The notes below the pieces were generated by a model that did no database searches, had not been told where the DNA came from, and saw only the letters and a list, made by a program, of their open reading frames with translations. The position numbers and the translations under genes were made by a program. A stretch of DNA of 64,000 bases from Bartonella sp. JB63. Lineage in GTDB: Bacteria; Pseudomonadota; Alphaproteobacteria; Rhizobiales; Rhizobiaceae. Shown here piece by piece: positions 10,395 through 20,732 of the stretch (within the stretch, counting starts at the first letter, position 1; every line of letters starts with the position of its first letter). Location: contig NZ_CP019788.1 of NCBI RefSeq assembly GCF_002022665.1, positions 1,043,501 through 1,107,500 of the forward strand. Direction: 5' to 3'.

Positions 10395-10599
10395 CTTCCT
10401 ACTTACCAATACAATATTTATCGTATACTTTTCTGATACAATATATTTTAACTACAACTAAATAAGGATTTTTTATTCTATCGGATATTTTATATAATAA
10501 ACATAAAAATGATGAATTTTAATAAATTGCTTTATTTTAAAACAACAATTTGAACAGTTTTACTTAACATGCTATATAAATTACTAAATACAAAAACAA

Positions 10600-11907
10600 A
10601 TGACTACACATCCAAACACTTTATACACAGATAAAAATCAGAAAATGAAAATTACAAAATTTAGTACATTATTTTTTTCAGAAAAAATCAAAAATCGAAG
10701 ACCCCTGTTTATTAGTTTATTCTCTATCTTTGCCTCTCTTCCAATAGTTTTTTCCTCACTTACATACGCTGATAATGGTTTTCAACACTGGATCAATGAA
10801 TTTAAAAAAATGGCTTTAGCTAATAATATTTCATCATCCACATTTGATATAGCTTTTAAAACAATTAATACAATTGACCAAGAAGTCTTAAAAAAAGCAG
10901 CATATCAACCAGAATTTGTTGATATGGCATGGGAATATTTTGATAATCGTATTCATGATGATGCAATTTTAGAAGGAAAGCAGCAAGCTAAACAATGGGA
11001 GCAATGGCTACCAAAAATTGAAAAACGTTTTGGTGTTAACCGAAATTTCCTCCTTGCTATTTGGTCTATGGAAAGTAGCTATGGAAAAGTTTTAACAAAT
11101 AAAGATGTAATGCGTGATACCATCCGTTCACTCGCAACTTTAGCTTATGCCGACCCAAAACGTAAAAAATATGCCCATGCACAACTTATTGCTGCAATGA
11201 AAATTTTACAAAGCGGTGAAATTCATCGCTCTCAACTCGTAGGATCTTGGGCTGGAGCGCTAGGACATACGCAATTTATTCCAAGCAGTTATCTTATCTA
11301 TGCTATTGATATGGATGGAAGTGGTCGCTCTGATATTTGGAATTCGATTCCAGATGCACTTGCTACTGCTGCTAACCTTCTCCATATGAATGGTTGGCAA
11401 TCTAATCTCACATGGGGAATTGAAGTTAAATTACCAAATAACAAACAACTACCTGAAAACTGGTTATCCTTTGAAGAATGGAAAGAATTAGGTGTTCAAC
11501 ACGCACATGGAAAACCTTTTCCTTCTTTATCTGAACAAGCAATATTGAAATTTCCTGATGGCCCAAAAGGACCTGCATTTCTAGTAACAAAAAATTTCTT
11601 TGTTATTAAACGTTATAATAATGCTGATCGTTATGCTTTTGCTGTTGGCCTTCTTGCCGACCGTATCGCTGGACATCCTAAACTATTTCAAGATTGGAAT
11701 CGACCATTTAAACCTATGACTTTCAAAGAACGTATAGAGCTGCAATCTCGTTTAGCAACACTTGGAGATTATGAAGGGGAAATTGATGGTAAAATTGGTA
11801 CAGCCTCCAAGAAAGCAATTAAAGCTTTTCAGCTACGTCATGGTTTAGAAGCAAATGGATATCCAAGCTACGAAACTCTTTCTCATATCAGAAAACAACA
11901 TCCTTAA
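10600..11907 (+). CDS. Lytic murein transglycosylase, MltB family, with peptidoglycan-binding domain
   Basis: Cleaves the MurNAc-GlcNAc bond of peptidoglycan to a 1,6-anhydro product, acting in the periplasm. A basic N-region and hydrophobic segment (PLFISLFSIFASLPIVFSS) form a signal peptide with likely cleavage after TYA. The transglycosylase fold spans about residues 60-355, with the catalytic Glu in LAIWSMESSYGK (about residue 157) and GHTQFIPSSY downstream. A PG_binding_1 domain (LQSRLATLGDYEGEIDGKIG) ends the protein. No lipobox is seen, so it is a soluble MltB type. ATG at 10645 is an alternative start that would give a more usual signal-peptide length; neither has a clear ribosome binding site. 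Confidence 0.92.
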   Translation: MTTHPNTLYTDKNQKMKITKFSTLFFSEKIKNRRPLFISLFSIFASLPIVFSSLTYADNGFQHWINEFKKMALANNISSSTFDIAFKTINTIDQEVLKKAAYQPEFVDMAWEYFDNRIHDDAILEGKQQAKQWEQWLPKIEKRFGVNRNFLLAIWSMESSYGKVLTNKDVMRDTIRSLATLAYADPKRKKYAHAQLIAAMKILQSGEIHRSQLVGSWAGALGHTQFIPSSYLIYAIDMDGSGRSDIWNSIPDALATAANLLHMNGWQSNLTWGIEVKLPNNKQLPENWLSFEEWKELGVQHAHGKPFPSLSEQAILKFPDGPKGPAFLVTKNFFVIKRYNNADRYAFAVGLLADRIAGHPKLFQDWNRPFKPMTFKERIELQSRLATLGDYEGEIDGKIGTASKKAIKAFQLRHGLEANGYPSYETLSHIRKQHP

Positions 11908-12168
11908 AGTAAAATGCTTGTCTCACTTTAACTTGATTTATTGAATTTTTTATTTTTGATCATCTAACATTCTCAAATTGGAAAAACTTTTATTTTAGGA
12001 GTTTTTTTATTTTTAAAAAATTTCTAAAATAAATTGAAATGAAATTTTTCACTATATGGAATGTATTATGCAATTATAAGAAAACGCTATGGCTGCCCAC
12101 TATGCGTTTCAAGAATAAGGACTTCATTGCATTATTCAAATACAATTATATTTCAAAATTATTTATCT

Positions 12169-14187
12169 TTACAGGCCAAGTTTCTTTATCATTGGCTCTA
12201 ATGAAGGCAATCGCCCTCGAAAAGATTTATAGAGTTCTTCGGGATCACAACTCCCTCCAGCAGAATAGATAAAACGCTTTAATCGATCAGCAAGTTCTGA
12301 ATTGAAAACATCACCTGTTTGCTCAAAGGCCTGAAAAGCGTCAGCATCAAGTACTTTTGACCACATATAAGAATAATAACCAGCCGCATAACCATCACTT
12401 GAAAATACATGCGCAAAATGCGGAGGGCGATGACGCATAATAATTGAGTCAGGCATCCCTAGCTTTTCTAGTTCCTTACGCTCAAAAAGTGTTGGATCCA
12501 CAACCTTTTCTTCTTGATGGAAAGCCATATCTACTAAAGCAGATGAAAGAAACTCAACAGCATTAAAACCAGCATTAAATGTATGTGCTGACAAAATTTT
12601 ATCCAACAGAGCTTGCGGTATAGGAGTACCTGTTTCGACATGCGTAGCATAAAATTGCAACACTTCTGGTACAATTAACCAATGTTCATAAAGTTGAGAG
12701 GGAAACTCAACAAAATCAAGTACAACTGATGTTCCTGCTACAGATGGCCATGTTACATCAGAAAGCAGACCATGCAACCCATGCCCAAATTCATGGAAAA
12801 GAGTTCGTGCATCATCAAGTGATAAAAGAGCAGTCTTTCCTTTAGGAGGCTTAGCAAAATTGCATACATTGTAAACGATAGGTTTTCTTCCTCCATCCAA
12901 TTTATGCTGTGATTGTAATCTACTCATCCACGCTCCAGATCGTTTTGAAGAACGTGCAAAATAATCACCAATAAAATAGCCAATTAAACTTCCATCAGAT
13001 TTTTTGACCTCCCATAATCGTGCATCAGAATGCCAAAGTGCAACAGCAGTTTTTTCTTCAAATGAAATTCCAAAAAGTTTTTTTGCGACAAAAAAAGCTG
13101 CTTCAATCATGTGATCAAGCTGCAAATAATATTTAACTTCTGTTTCATCAAACAAAAATTTCTCAGTACGCAGTTTTTCAGCATAATAACGCCAATCCCA
13201 AGCTTTTAAGGACTCATTATTTTCTTGATTTTTTGCAAAATTTTGTAATTCTGCTTGTTCAGTAGCAGCCTTAATTTTTGCGCGCTCCCATATAGATGTA
13301 AGAAAATTCATAACTGAGTCAATACTTTTAGCCATAGTATTGTCAAGCTTCAAATCCGCAAAAGATTTATAACCAAGCAATTTAGCCTTTTCACTTCGAA
13401 GCGCAATTATCTCAGCAATAATTGTTCTATTATCATTAGTATTCTCACCTCGTTGGGACCAAGCTTGAAACGCCGTTTTGCGCAAATCACGACGATGAGA
13501 GAATTTTAAAAAAGGTTCAATAATCGAGCGCGTTAATATCAATGCATACAGTCCATCATGACCTCTTTCACAAGCAATTTCCTTCATAGAAGCAACAAGA
13601 TCATCGGGCAAACCAGATAAATCTGTTTGTTCTAAAAACAAAACCCATTCAGCTTCATCTTTTAAGATATGTTGACCAAAAATAGCACCTAAAAGGGCAA
13701 GCCTTTCGTCAATTTCAATAAGACGTTTTTTATCTTTTTCATAAAGTCTTGCACCATTATGAATAAATCTCTTCCACCACAATTCAATTACACGTTTAGT
13801 TTCGTCATCGTACAAACCTTGTTGTGCTTGTTGATAGAGCATATCCATTTTCGCAAATATTCGTGTATTCATCATAATTTTTGAAGAATAATGCGAAAGT
13901 CTTACAACAAATTCTTGTTCTAATTTTTGAATCAATTCATTGCTGTATGCACTCGCATACAAAAAAAATATCGAGCATACACGGTCAAGGTTCGTCCCAG
14001 CAAGCTCAAAAGGTTGCAAAAAATTCTCAAGTGTTGGTAGCTCCTCTACAGCAGCAATGGCTTCTATTTCCTCTTCAGCTTCTTTAAGTGCCTGTTCAAA
14101 AGCAGATCTAAAATCACCATCATTTATTGAAGCAAAATCAGGAAGCCCTGAAAATTTCATCCAGTCTAACATTGCTGTTTGTGTCAT
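12169..14187 (-). CDS. M3-family zinc metallopeptidase (oligopeptidase A / Dcp type)
   Basis: Cytoplasmic oligopeptidase of 672 residues, the normal length for PrlC/Dcp. The zinc-binding HEFGHGLHGLLS lies at about residue 465, with the third ligand region downstream in LDFVEFPSQLYEHW. YSYMWSKVLDADAF near the C-terminus is also typical. It degrades short peptides, including signal-peptide fragments in the family. Oligopeptidase A and dipeptidyl carboxypeptidase cannot be told apart with confidence by eye. Divergently transcribed from mgtE across a 321-bp gap. Confidence 0.92.
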   Translation of the reverse strand: MTQTAMLDWMKFSGLPDFASINDGDFRSAFEQALKEAEEEIEAIAAVEELPTLENFLQPFELAGTNLDRVCSIFFLYASAYSNELIQKLEQEFVVRLSHYSSKIMMNTRIFAKMDMLYQQAQQGLYDDETKRVIELWWKRFIHNGARLYEKDKKRLIEIDERLALLGAIFGQHILKDEAEWVLFLEQTDLSGLPDDLVASMKEIACERGHDGLYALILTRSIIEPFLKFSHRRDLRKTAFQAWSQRGENTNDNRTIIAEIIALRSEKAKLLGYKSFADLKLDNTMAKSIDSVMNFLTSIWERAKIKAATEQAELQNFAKNQENNESLKAWDWRYYAEKLRTEKFLFDETEVKYYLQLDHMIEAAFFVAKKLFGISFEEKTAVALWHSDARLWEVKKSDGSLIGYFIGDYFARSSKRSGAWMSRLQSQHKLDGGRKPIVYNVCNFAKPPKGKTALLSLDDARTLFHEFGHGLHGLLSDVTWPSVAGTSVVLDFVEFPSQLYEHWLIVPEVLQFYATHVETGTPIPQALLDKILSAHTFNAGFNAVEFLSSALVDMAFHQEEKVVDPTLFERKELEKLGMPDSIIMRHRPPHFAHVFSSDGYAAGYYSYMWSKVLDADAFQAFEQTGDVFNSELADRLKRFIYSAGGSCDPEELYKSFRGRLPSLEPMIKKLGL

Positions 14188-14508
14188 AATATTGCCTCTA
14201 TTAATAAATTCAAAATAGAATAATCACCTATATGATGCAAATAAACGGATCCATTAACAATAACTTTTCATATCCCAAAACAGCCTTTTAAATTGAAATT
14301 TTTATGTAAAAATAAAAAATATTATTTTATAATTACGCACTAAATAAAAAGATCTCTTTTTCTAATCAAATAAAATTATTTACAGATTACAATCTATCCT
14401 TGACTTTACTTTGAATATTAACAATTGAAAATACTGATATTCTAAGTTGTCTATAATTTTGATTCATTGCTATCTATATATTGCTAATCTTTTAGAAGGT
14501 GCTTTACT
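14188..14508 (+). other. Divergent intergenic region, M3 peptidase / mgtE
   Basis: AT-rich, 321 bases, no ORF or hairpin of note. It must hold the divergent promoters of the two flanking genes. AGAAGG lies 9 bases before the mgtE ATG. I see no riboswitch-like structure. Confidence 0.5.
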
Positions 14509-15888
14509 ATGACTGAAATCAAAACAACCACTCGCAATCTCAAAGACTTACCTTCTGAAGTTCTTGCTGAAGAATTAAAAAATCTTCATTTTGCTGACTC
14601 GATTGATATCATCAATGACCTTGATATTATGGAGCGGGTAACTATTCTCAGTCTTTTACCTCTTGATTATGCCATTGAACTTTTTGACAAACCGGAACTT
14701 GAAAAACCAGCAGCTATTCTTGAACTTTTGCCAATGAATCTTGCCGTTGAAATTCTTGATGGTATGTCTGCAGATGCCGCTGCAGATGTCTTCCAAGAAA
14801 TCGATAAAGCAACTCGTACACGGCTTTATGCATTGCTAAAACCTTTAACTCGAACTGAATTAAAAAAACTTACCAGTTACCCTGATCATACAGCTGGTGC
14901 ATTAATGACAACAGAGTTTATAACAGTACCAGCAAATTGGACTGTAAAAAAAACTTTAGATCATATTCGTGATGTTGAAAGAACACGCGAGACAGTTTAC
15001 ACAAGTTATGTAATCGATCCGAAAACAACTACTCTTCTCAAAGCTGTTTCTCTCCGTAATCTTATTCTTGCCTCACCTGATGACAAAATTTTAAATGTCT
15101 CCACACATGAAACACCTATCACAATATCACCTTTTACCCATCATGAAGATATTGCTCGCCTTTTTCAACGTCATGATCTTCTCTCTGTACCTGTTATCGA
15201 TGACAGTAATCACGTTATCGGTATTGTAACAGTTGACGATGTACTTGACTCCATGGTCGATGAAATGAGTGAAGATGCTTATAAATTTGGTGGATTGGAA
15301 GCTTTAGATAAACCATATATGCAGATAAATTTTTTTGGAATGATGAAAAAACGCGGTGGCTGGCTGGCTTTACTCTTTATGGGTGAAATGTTGACAGCAA
15401 GTGCTATGCAATATTTCGAAACAGAACTTGAAAAAGTAATTGCCCTTACATTATTCATTCCTCTCATTATGAGTTCAGGAGGAAACTCTGGTTCACAAGC
15501 AACATCTCTTATTATTCGTGCACTAGCCTTACGGGAACTCACACTCAAAGACTGGTGGAAAGTTATCATTCGTGAGATCCCAACAGGCATATCTCTTGGT
15601 ATTTTACTCGGAATCATAGGTATTATGCGAATTGCTTTCTGGCAACAACTCGGAATTTATAATTATGGTGAATATTGGTTTTTTATTGCTATAACTGTAG
15701 GAGCAGCTTTAGTTGGAATTGTTACATTCGGTTCCTTAGCCGGATCTATGTTACCCTTTATTCTTAAACGTTTACAATTTGACCCAGCAAGTGCTTCAGC
15801 TCCCTTTGTTGCAACCTTAGTAGATGTCATGGGCATTATAATCTACTTTTCTGTCGCCTCTTTTGTTTTATCTGGAATCTTGCTCTAA
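14509..15888 (+). CDS. mgtE: Magnesium transporter MgtE
   Basis: Inner-membrane Mg2+ channel of 459 residues. An N-terminal superhelical domain (about 1-125, with ILELLPMNLAVEILDGM) precedes two CBS domains (about 130-255; TAGALMTTEF, GIVTVDDVLD). Then come an amphipathic connecting helix and five membrane segments (about 290-459). The pore region carries PLIMSSGGNSGSQATSLIIRALAL, the family signature. In MgtE the N and CBS domains gate the pore according to cytoplasmic Mg2+. Monocistronic by spacing. Confidence 0.96.
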   Translation: MTEIKTTTRNLKDLPSEVLAEELKNLHFADSIDIINDLDIMERVTILSLLPLDYAIELFDKPELEKPAAILELLPMNLAVEILDGMSADAAADVFQEIDKATRTRLYALLKPLTRTELKKLTSYPDHTAGALMTTEFITVPANWTVKKTLDHIRDVERTRETVYTSYVIDPKTTTLLKAVSLRNLILASPDDKILNVSTHETPITISPFTHHEDIARLFQRHDLLSVPVIDDSNHVIGIVTVDDVLDSMVDEMSEDAYKFGGLEALDKPYMQINFFGMMKKRGGWLALLFMGEMLTASAMQYFETELEKVIALTLFIPLIMSSGGNSGSQATSLIIRALALRELTLKDWWKVIIREIPTGISLGILLGIIGIMRIAFWQQLGIYNYGEYWFFIAITVGAALVGIVTFGSLAGSMLPFILKRLQFDPASASAPFVATLVDVMGIIIYFSVASFVLSGILL

Positions 15889-16047
15889 GATAGAAAATAC
15901 TAAAATATCTTATACCATTTTTTTATAAAGAATGTTCTCCCTCTTCCCAAATTCTAAAAAAAACTGTAAGGTATTTCAAACTGTAAATAAAAAACATAAA
16001 AAACTTTACCTCAAATAAAATTTTATTAAACGAAAAGAAGAAAATTT

Positions 16048-17871
16048 ATGCAATTGCGTAATATTGCTATCATTGCCCACGTTGACCACGGTAAAACAAC
16101 ACTTGTAGACGAACTCCTCAAACAATCAGGAAATTTTCGTGATAATCAGCGCACAAGTGAGCGCATGATGGATTCAAATGATATCGAAAAAGAACGCGGT
16201 ATTACAATTCTAGCAAAAGTAACATCTGTTGTTTGGAAAGATACCCGAATTAACATTGTTGATACTCCTGGTCACGCTGACTTTGGTGGTGAAGTAGAAC
16301 GTATTCTTAATATGGTAGATGGAGCCATTGTTCTTGTTGATGCTGCTGAAGGCCCTATGCCGCAAACCAAATTTGTTGTTGGAAAAGCATTAAAAGTAGG
16401 ATTATGTCCTATTGTTGCGATCAATAAAATTGATCGACCTGATGCTCGTGCTGAAGAAGTTGTCAATGAAGTTTTTGATCTTTTCGCTGCTCTTGATGCA
16501 ACCGATGAACAACTTGATTTCCCCATTCTTTACGGGTCAGGTCGTGATGGATGGATGGCTGCATTACCTGAAGGACCAAAAGATCAAGGATTAAATGCCT
16601 TGTTTGATCTTGTAATTCGTCATGTCCCTACACCAACCATTGCTGAAGGACCGTTCCGCATGATCGGTACTATTCTTGAAGCAGATCCCTTTCTGGGACG
16701 AATCATTACAGGACGCATCCATTCAGGCTCAATTAAGCCCAATCAAAATGTTAAAGTTCTGGGACAAGATGGAAAACTTTTAGAAACTGGGCGTATTTCA
16801 AAAATTTTAGCATTCCGTGGACTAGAACGACAGCCTATCGAAGAGAGTGCTGCTGGGGATATTATAGCAATTGCAGGACTCCAAAAAGGAACTGTTGCTG
16901 ATACCTTTTGTGATCCTTCCGTTAATGAATCTCTTATAGCTCAACCAATTGATCCCCCTACTGTCACTATGAGCTTTCTTGTAAATGATAGTCCCCTTGC
17001 TGGTACAGAAGGAGATAAGGTAACAAGTCGCGTTATCCGTGATCGTTTGTTAAAGGAAGCAGAAGGAAATGTCGCCCTTAAAATTGAGGAATCAGCCGAT
17101 AAGGACTCCTTTTATGTTTCAGGACGAGGAGAATTACAACTTGCAGTTCTTATTGAAAATATGCGTCGTGAAGGATTTGAACTAAGTGTTTCACGACCAC
17201 GCGTAGTAATGCAAAAAGATGAAAATGGAATAACTTTAGAACCAATTGAAGAAGTTGTGATTGATGTTGATGAAGAATATTCTGGAACTATTGTTCAAAA
17301 AATGTCAGAACGCAAAGGAGAAATGATTGAACTGCGTCCATCTGGTGGAAATCGTGTACGCCTTGTTTTTTACGCACCAACCCGCGGGCTTATTGGTTAC
17401 CAATCTGAACTTTTAACTGATACACGTGGGACAGCAATTATGAATCGTCTTTTCCATGCCTACGAGCCTTATAAGGGAGAAATTGGTGGCCGTACCAATG
17501 GTGTAATGATTTCAAATGATAATGGTGAAGCCGTTGCTTATGCACTTTTCAATCTTGAAGATCGTGGTCCTATGATGATCGATGCTGGCGTTAAAGTTTA
17601 TCAAGGTATGATTATTGGCATACACTCACGTGATAATGACTTAGAAGTAAATGTTTTAAAAGGAAAGAAGCTAACTAACATGCGCGCCTCTGGTAAAGAT
17701 GAAGCCGTAAAATTGAGTCCTCCAATTAAAATGACCTTAGAACGTGCATTGTCATGGATACAAGATGATGAGCTGGTAGAAGTGACACCTAAAAATATTC
17801 GTCTACGTAAACTCTACCTAGACCCAAATGAACGTAAACGTTTCGAAAAAACACGTTCATCACTTGTTTGA
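16048..17871 (+). CDS. typA: Translational GTPase TypA/BipA
   Basis: Ribosome-binding GTPase of 607 residues, used in ribosome assembly and stress growth. The G domain shows [10 protein letters not shown] (P-loop), RGITILAK (switch I), DTPGHADF and NKIDRPDAR. The BipA-specific C-terminal part follows ([21 protein letters not shown], and APTRG context). Start at 16048 has AAGAAG a few bases upstream. It precedes ppa by 67 bases on the same strand; co-transcription is possible but not shown. Confidence 0.97.
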   Translation: MQLRNIAIIAHVDHGKTTLVDELLKQSGNFRDNQRTSERMMDSNDIEKERGITILAKVTSVVWKDTRINIVDTPGHADFGGEVERILNMVDGAIVLVDAAEGPMPQTKFVVGKALKVGLCPIVAINKIDRPDARAEEVVNEVFDLFAALDATDEQLDFPILYGSGRDGWMAALPEGPKDQGLNALFDLVIRHVPTPTIAEGPFRMIGTILEADPFLGRIITGRIHSGSIKPNQNVKVLGQDGKLLETGRISKILAFRGLERQPIEESAAGDIIAIAGLQKGTVADTFCDPSVNESLIAQPIDPPTVTMSFLVNDSPLAGTEGDKVTSRVIRDRLLKEAEGNVALKIEESADKDSFYVSGRGELQLAVLIENMRREGFELSVSRPRVVMQKDENGITLEPIEEVVIDVDEEYSGTIVQKMSERKGEMIELRPSGGNRVRLVFYAPTRGLIGYQSELLTDTRGTAIMNRLFHAYEPYKGEIGGRTNGVMISNDNGEAVAYALFNLEDRGPMMIDAGVKVYQGMIIGIHSRDNDLEVNVLKGKKLTNMRASGKDEAVKLSPPIKMTLERALSWIQDDELVEVTPKNIRLRKLYLDPNERKRFEKTRSSLV

Positions 17872-17938
17872 CAATGATCTCTTCACCTCAATGTACTATT
17901 CTGTTTAATTTTACTTAATCCTTAGAAAGGATAATGAC

Positions 17939-18466
17939 ATGAATATTAATGAAATACCTGTTGGCAAAAATCCGCCAGAAGACGTCAATGTTATCATTGA
18001 AGTTGCTCTTGGTAGCCAACCAATAAAATATGAAATGGATAAAAAGTCTGGATCATTATTTGTTGACCGTTTTCTTCATACACCAATGGTTTATCCTGGA
18101 AATTATGGCTTCATCCCGCATACACTTTCAGAAGATGGTGATCCCATTGACGTTCTCATCAGCAATACTCGCCCACTTATTCCAGGCTGTGTCATTAATG
18201 TATACCCAATCGGTGTTCTCATGATGGAAGATGATAGTGGTAAAGATGAAAAAATTATTGCCGTTCCTGCTCCAAAATTAACAAAACGCTATGTCAATGT
18301 TCATAATTATACAGATCTTCCCGAAATTATATTAAAACAAATTGAGCACTTTTTTGGACATTACAAAGATCTTGAACCTGGAAAATGGGTTAAAATTGAA
18401 GGCTGGCGTGATAAAGACTATGCACTTGAATTGATTAAAAAGGCTATTGAGCGCAATAAAAAATAA
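17939..18466 (+). CDS. ppa: Inorganic pyrophosphatase, family I
   Basis: Hydrolyses pyrophosphate to two phosphates in the cytoplasm, driving biosynthetic reactions. It is 175 aa, standard for the bacterial hexameric enzyme. The signature [10 protein letters not shown] carries the metal-binding Asp residues. YPGNYGFIP and the late [17 protein letters not shown] are also present. AGAAAGGA lies 6 bases before the ATG. It is followed by a strong shared terminator. Confidence 0.97.
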   Translation: MNINEIPVGKNPPEDVNVIIEVALGSQPIKYEMDKKSGSLFVDRFLHTPMVYPGNYGFIPHTLSEDGDPIDVLISNTRPLIPGCVINVYPIGVLMMEDDSGKDEKIIAVPAPKLTKRYVNVHNYTDLPEIILKQIEHFFGHYKDLEPGKWVKIEGWRDKDYALELIKKAIERNKK

Positions 18467-18490
18467 TTGTTCTCTTTGAAGAAAATGTAC

Positions 18491-18522
18491 AGCCTGTACT
18501 TTAAACAGGCTATCATTTTTTT
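18491..18522 (+). terminator. Terminator after ppa, overlapping the DUF167 stop
   Basis: Stem AGCCTGT/ACAGGCT with a 7-base loop, then a run of seven T. The minus-strand side is also U-rich, so it probably works for both converging genes. Confidence 0.8.
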
Positions 18523-18845
18523 GATTTTTCTATAGGATCATAATTTCTAAAAGATTGTAATATTTGCTCTATTTCTTTTAAATATTTTGAAAAATAAAGC
18601 TGTTTATACTGTGATGTTGCACCACTTCCAAGTAAGATGCAGGATGATGGAATTTTCCACTGTTTCGCTAAAAATTTAATTAATGCTTTGTTTGCCTTAT
18701 TATTTTCGGGAATAGCACGCAGACGGATAATCAAATGCTGCTTCCCATCATCTCTATCTTCAACCTTTATTACACTATCAACTGAGGATTTCGGAATCAA
18801 ACGAACAAATAAAATCAAACGATGAGTATCAACTCGATAAAACAT
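18513..18845 (-). CDS. DUF167 (YggU-type) small protein
   Basis: A 110-residue protein with the DUF167 core: LFVRLIPKSSVDSV, then LIIRLRAIPENNKANKALIKFLAKQW. These match the family pattern of a basic strand followed by A-x-P-x-x-x-x-A-N. The biochemical role of the family is unknown. It directly follows the yggT-family gene on the same strand (34 bases), a pairing that recurs in proteobacteria. The C-terminus overlaps the terminator hairpin. Confidence 0.85.
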   Translation of the reverse strand: MFYRVDTHRLILFVRLIPKSSVDSVIKVEDRDDGKQHLIIRLRAIPENNKANKALIKFLAKQWKIPSSCILLGSGATSQYKQLYFSKYLKEIEQILQSFRNYDPIEKSKK

Positions 18846-18879
18846 TTTTATTCGCCTGAGAAGCTATCTATTTTCACTT

Positions 18880-19173
18880 TTATAAAAACATCCCTGCATA
18901 AGCACGCCACATAAAGATACGAATAAAATAAATAATCATAAAGACCACAATAGGTGAAATATCAATCGTCCCAAGATTAGGTAAAAAACGTCTAATACAG
19001 CGCAGAACTGGTTCTGTTGTACGATATAGAAAATCCCCTATCATAGTAACAAGGGTATTCCGTGTATTGATAATATTAAATGTATAAAGCCAAGAAAAAA
19101 TAGTGTGAGCTATTAAAATAGTAACGTAAATACTAAATATCAAATCCAGCACACTAAGCAAAGCATAGATCAT
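18880..19173 (-). CDS. YggT-family integral membrane protein
   Basis: A 97-residue protein with two hydrophobic segments (about residues 4-28 and 70-92). Between them, TEPVLRCIRRFLPNLGTIDISPIVVF contains the family pattern P-hydrophobic-R-x-hydrophobic-x-P. YggT proteins are inner-membrane proteins linked by genome context to division or envelope functions; the mechanism is unknown. Upstream of the DUF167 gene, probably in one transcript. Confidence 0.88.
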   Translation of the reverse strand: MIYALLSVLDLIFSIYVTILIAHTIFSWLYTFNIINTRNTLVTMIGDFLYRTTEPVLRCIRRFLPNLGTIDISPIVVFMIIYFIRIFMWRAYAGMFL

Positions 19174-19486
19174 TCCTGATTTCCTTTACCAATCAATAGA
19201 ATGAAAACTCATATAAAAAATTTAACAAAATAAATTCTTCAAAAAATAGTCTCACCAATTATTCTTCTTTTTCATTGCTAAGAAAACAAGATAAAAATTA
19301 ATGCTTTTAGCATATATCGTCATGATGCAATATAATAAAAATATTAAAATAAACCAATAGCACACCAAAATAGAAAAAGAATTTACAAAACCTCACCATT
19401 TAGCCAATTTAATCTTTGCTTTAGCTTACAAACTATTTCTAAACAGACTCGGCCTTAAAAGGCCGATTTCCTTTTTAATTATAAAA
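19174..19486 (-). other. Intergenic region between ialB and the yggT gene
   Basis: 313 AT-rich bases without a credible ORF. It contains the ialB terminator hairpin (listed separately) and must hold the yggT promoter. Confidence 0.5.
19449..19466 (-). terminator. Hairpin downstream of ialB
   Basis: Eight-bp stem TCGGCCTT/AAGGCCGA with a two-base loop, 20 bases past the ialB stop. The minus-strand tail is only moderately T-rich (AGTCTGTTT), so termination is likely but not certain. Confidence 0.65.
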
Positions 19487-20044
19487 TTACATCTGCAAAG
19501 CAATAAAACGGTTAAGTGCATCACTAAAACCAGTTAACTGCACAAATAAATCATTCAGAGCTGGCTCCCCTGGAGTAGCAACTACCATCGCTAAATTCAA
19601 CTTCTTTCCAGCACGTAAAGCTGCCACATAACTTTTGTCAAAACTTACTGGAACAACACAACCTGCTGGTACGCAAGTTCGAATACTAGTTTCAATAACA
19701 TTTTTCCCATCATCCACTTGTAAACGAACAGGCTTAGAAACTAAAATACCAAAAGGAACTGTCAAATTTCCTGACAAAGAACCATCGGAATTGGAAGAAA
19801 TATTCATAGCTAATATGACACGATTCTGATCATTAACTTCTTGGCGATACATAAAGCAAACTTTTTTTCCTTCCTGTAGATTACAGTTAACACTCCACAA
19901 ACCATAAGTCTCAGATAAAGAAGAAGCGCCATTCGGCAATGAGGCTTCAGAAAATTTTTTTGTAGTTGGCTTTGTATTCTGCGCAAACGCAATAGAAACA
20001 CTTAAAAGTGTAAAAGTTATAAACAAATTGAATATTTTTTTCAT
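19487..20044 (-). CDS. ialB: Invasion-associated locus B protein
   Basis: Secreted or envelope protein of 185 residues implicated in Bartonella erythrocyte invasion. The signal peptide (about 1-21) ends SIAFA before QNTKP. The IalB domain shows YGLWSVNC, KVCFMYRQ, the paired Cys of RTCVPAGCVVP, and FSDALNRF at the end. Four Cys in the mature part suggest two disulfides. ialB lies 106 bases downstream of ialA/rppH on the same strand, the arrangement first described for Bartonella bacilliformis. The molecular mechanism is not established by the sequence. Confidence 0.93.
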   Translation of the reverse strand: MKKIFNLFITFTLLSVSIAFAQNTKPTTKKFSEASLPNGASSLSETYGLWSVNCNLQEGKKVCFMYRQEVNDQNRVILAMNISSNSDGSLSGNLTVPFGILVSKPVRLQVDDGKNVIETSIRTCVPAGCVVPVSFDKSYVAALRAGKKLNLAMVVATPGEPALNDLFVQLTGFSDALNRFIALQM

Positions 20045-20150
20045 CTCACATCCTAGTTTTTAAACATACAATAGAATCATTTCTATTATTTCTGATAAAA
20101 GGCATAATACAAAGTATCTTAAGAAAAGAATAGCTTTTACAACTATAGGT

Positions 20151-20672
20151 TTATAAACACCTAAAACTATTCCGAAACTCTTTCACAACTTGTGTATAAA
20201 CATATTTCTTAAAAGAAACAACAATTGAAGAAAGCTCTTCTAAATCAACCCATTTCCATTGATCAAACTCTACCTTATTGCCATCAGGTGGTGGATTAAT
20301 CATAATCTCAGAAATTTCTCCCGTAAATTGAAAAGAAAACCATTTTTGTGTTTGACCACGATATTTATTGTTTAAAACATGTCCCATAAGTTCTTGTGGA
20401 AAATCATATTTAAACCAATCTTGAGCTTCCTTAATTAACTTAACTGACTTGATACCTGTTTCTTCATAAAGTTCACGCCGTGCTGCATCTATTGGCTTTT
20501 CTCCCTGATTAATTCCCCCCTGTGGCAACTGCCAAAGTTTAGACATGTCAACGTGTGCATGAGAAATTGTCATAAAACGACGTCCAACCCAAACCTTACC
20601 TTCATGATTAAACACAAGAATTCCAACACATTTCCGATAAGGGAGAGCTTTAAAAGCAATAATTCTATCCAT
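20151..20672 (-). CDS. rppH: RNA pyrophosphohydrolase / dinucleoside polyphosphate hydrolase (IalA)
   Basis: Nudix hydrolase of 173 residues, called IalA or InvA in Bartonella; it hydrolyses Ap4A-type nucleotides, and the family removes pyrophosphate from mRNA 5' ends. The Nudix box GGINQGEKPIDAARRELYEE is complete. The N-terminal RKCVGILVFN and WQLPQGG fit the RppH subfamily. I start it at ATG 20672, 8 bases after AGGGG; the frame extends to 20726 without a better site. It is the last gene of the obgE-to-rppH cluster and sits just before ialB. Confidence 0.94.
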   Translation of the reverse strand: MDRIIAFKALPYRKCVGILVFNHEGKVWVGRRFMTISHAHVDMSKLWQLPQGGINQGEKPIDAARRELYEETGIKSVKLIKEAQDWFKYDFPQELMGHVLNNKYRGQTQKWFSFQFTGEISEIMINPPPDGNKVEFDQWKWVDLEELSSIVVSFKKYVYTQVVKEFRNSFRCL

Positions 20673-20732
20673 CTCATTATCCCCTATATTAAAGTGCAAC
20701 TCATAAAAAATATATACTGTACACATTTCTCC